64,000 nucleotides of DNA from Gemmatimonadota bacterium. Its GTDB lineage: Bacteria > Gemmatimonadota > Gemmatimonadetes > Gemmatimonadales > GWC2-71-9. The position numbers and the translations under genes were made by a program. Position 1 is the stretch's first letter; each line of letters opens with the position of its first letter. The notes below the pieces were generated by a model. That model saw only the letters and a program-made list of their open reading frames with translations. It was not told where the DNA came from and did not search any database. The stretch covers positions 620,001 to 684,000 of the forward strand of contig JADJAK010000001.1 of NCBI GenBank assembly GCA_016704275.1, in the 5' to 3' direction. Shown piece after piece: positions 63,083 through 64,000 of the stretch.

Positions 63083-63508
63083 ATGGCCAAGAAGATCACA
63101 GCCATGGTGAAGCTGCAGTGTCCGGCTGGCGCGGCGAATCCCGCACCCCCGGTCGGCACGGCGCTTGGCCCGCACGGGGTCAACATCATGGAATTCTGCA
63201 AGCAGTTCAACGCGCGCACCCAGGCGCAGTCGGGAATGGTGATTCCCGTGGTCGTGACGATCTTCGGTGATCGCACGTTCACGTTCATCACCAAGACCCC
63301 GCCTGCGCCGAACCTCCTGCTGAAGGAAGCCGGAGTGGAGAAGGGCAGCGCCGCGCCGAACCGCACCAAGATCGGGAAGGTGACCTCCGCGCAGGTGCGG
63401 AAGATCGCCGAGATCAAGATGGTCGACCTGAACGCCTCCGACATCGATTCCGCGATGCGCATGATCGCCGGGACCGCACGGTCGATGGGGCTGGAGGTCA
63501 TCGACTGA
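63083..63508 (+). CDS. rplK: 50S ribosomal protein L11
   Basis: A 141-residue protein of the GTPase-associated centre. It has KLQCPAGAANPAPPVGTALG, MEFCKQFNART and the C-terminal RNA-binding domain (KVTSAQVRKIAEIKMVDLNA). AGGAG precedes ATG 63083. Overlaps rplA by one base (TGATG). Confidence 0.97.
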   Translation: MAKKITAMVKLQCPAGAANPAPPVGTALGPHGVNIMEFCKQFNARTQAQSGMVIPVVVTIFGDRTFTFITKTPPAPNLLLKEAGVEKGSAAPNRTKIGKVTSAQVRKIAEIKMVDLNASDIDSAMRMIAGTARSMGLEVID

Positions 63509-64000
63509 TGGCGACCCAGGGCAAGAAGTATCGCGCTGCGGCGGCCAAGGTCGACACCACCCGGATGCATTCGACGTCCGAGGCGGTGGACCTCGTCAAG
63601 CAGACCACGTACGCCAAGATCGACGCGACGGTGGACGTCGCCGTCCGTCTCGGGGTGGATCCGCGTCACGCTGACCAGGTGGTCCGCGGCACGGTGATCC
63701 TCCCGCACGGCACCGGCAAGACGGTCCGCGTGCTCGTCGTCGCCCAGGGCGACCGGGCCAAGGACGCCGAGGCGGCGGGTGCCGACTTCGTCGGGCTCGA
63801 GTATCTGGCCAAGCTGAAGGAAGGCTGGCTGGAGTGCGACGTCATCGTCGCCACGCCGGACGTCATGGGGCAGCTGGGCGCGCTCGGCCGGATCCTCGGT
63901 CCGCGCGGCCTGATGCCGAATCCGAAGGCGGGCACCGTCACGATGGATGTGGCGAAGGCCGTCAAGGAGATCAAGGCGGGCAAGATCGAGTTCCGCGTCG
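63508..64000 (+). CDS. rplA: 50S ribosomal protein L1, cut by window edge
   Basis: L1-stalk protein and likely translational repressor of the rplK-rplA mRNA, as known in other bacteria. 164 residues are visible: KYRAAAAKVDTTRMHSTSEAV, then GVDPRHADQVVRGTVILPHG and the conserved LGPRGLMPNPKAGTV near residue 131. The gene continues past 64000. Confidence 0.96.
   Translation, partial: MATQGKKYRAAAAKVDTTRMHSTSEAVDLVKQTTYAKIDATVDVAVRLGVDPRHADQVVRGTVILPHGTGKTVRVLVVAQGDRAKDAEAAGADFVGLEYLAKLKEGWLECDVIVATPDVMGQLGALGRILGPRGLMPNPKAGTVTMDVAKAVKEIKAGKIEFRV

Overview
This is a GC-rich, densely packed bacterial chromosome segment with many GTG starts and many 4-base ATGA/GTGA overlaps between consecutive genes. 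Two PEP-CTERM proteins, GWxTD-type and carboxypeptidase-regulatory-domain surface proteins, a serine/threonine kinase and the gene order together suggest a member of the Gemmatimonadota. That assignment is inference; no rRNA is present to test it. No stretch longer than about 300 bases lacks a gene.

Layout. 1-4650: a phosphoglucomutase cut by the window edge; a phenylalanine operon (pheA, aroH) preceded by what looks like a complete Phe/Tyr attenuator; a promoter followed by a rod-like RNA fold; then a eukaryote-like 6-pyruvoyltetrahydropterin synthase with a short-chain reductase. 4700-9420: a PEP-CTERM protein, an acyl-CoA ligase operon, a phosphoribosyltransferase and a V4R protein. 9430-18130: ligA, deoA/pdp, gyrB-dciA-recF and a crotonase. 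18180-24600: a damaged glpK, then cytochrome c maturation genes ccmE (CxxxY type), ccmF, ccmH and a zinc-ribbon CcmI-like gene, then a lipoprotein. 24700-28720: an ABC exporter operon with a transglutaminase-like protein. 28800-35420: uvrA, a Ser/Thr kinase and split serine dehydratase.

35500-39430: five tandem paralogous small membrane coiled-coil genes, a YbjN-like gene, pspA and a DUF1611/dgcN-like gene. This looks like an expanded phage-shock (envelope stress) locus and is one of the two most interesting parts of the window. 39600-49560: a second PEP-CTERM protein, an amidohydrolase, htpX-like/lemA, a diheme cytochrome c, surface proteins, and cysteine synthase coupled to a FNT-family channel. 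49570-60100: an aminotransferase, four secreted proteins in one run (two carboxypeptidase-regulatory paralogs and two GWxTD-type), mscS and cysS. 60108-64000: tRNA-Thr(TGT)-Tyr(GTA)-Gly(TCC)-Thr(GGT)-tuf-secE-nusG-rplK-rplA, the same order and anticodons as the E. coli thrU-tyrU-glyT-thrT-tufB region.

Two patterns cut across the window. First, six intergenic sites carry heptanucleotide repeats arranged as inverted arms that can fold into long hairpins, each site with its own heptamer. Second, tuf, glpK and a surface-protein gene (and possibly a TPR gene) are broken by single-base gains or losses in G/C runs. These are most simply sequencing or assembly errors and should be checked before any biological reading. 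Several promoters lie only 5-8 bases from the start codon, suggesting leaderless transcripts.
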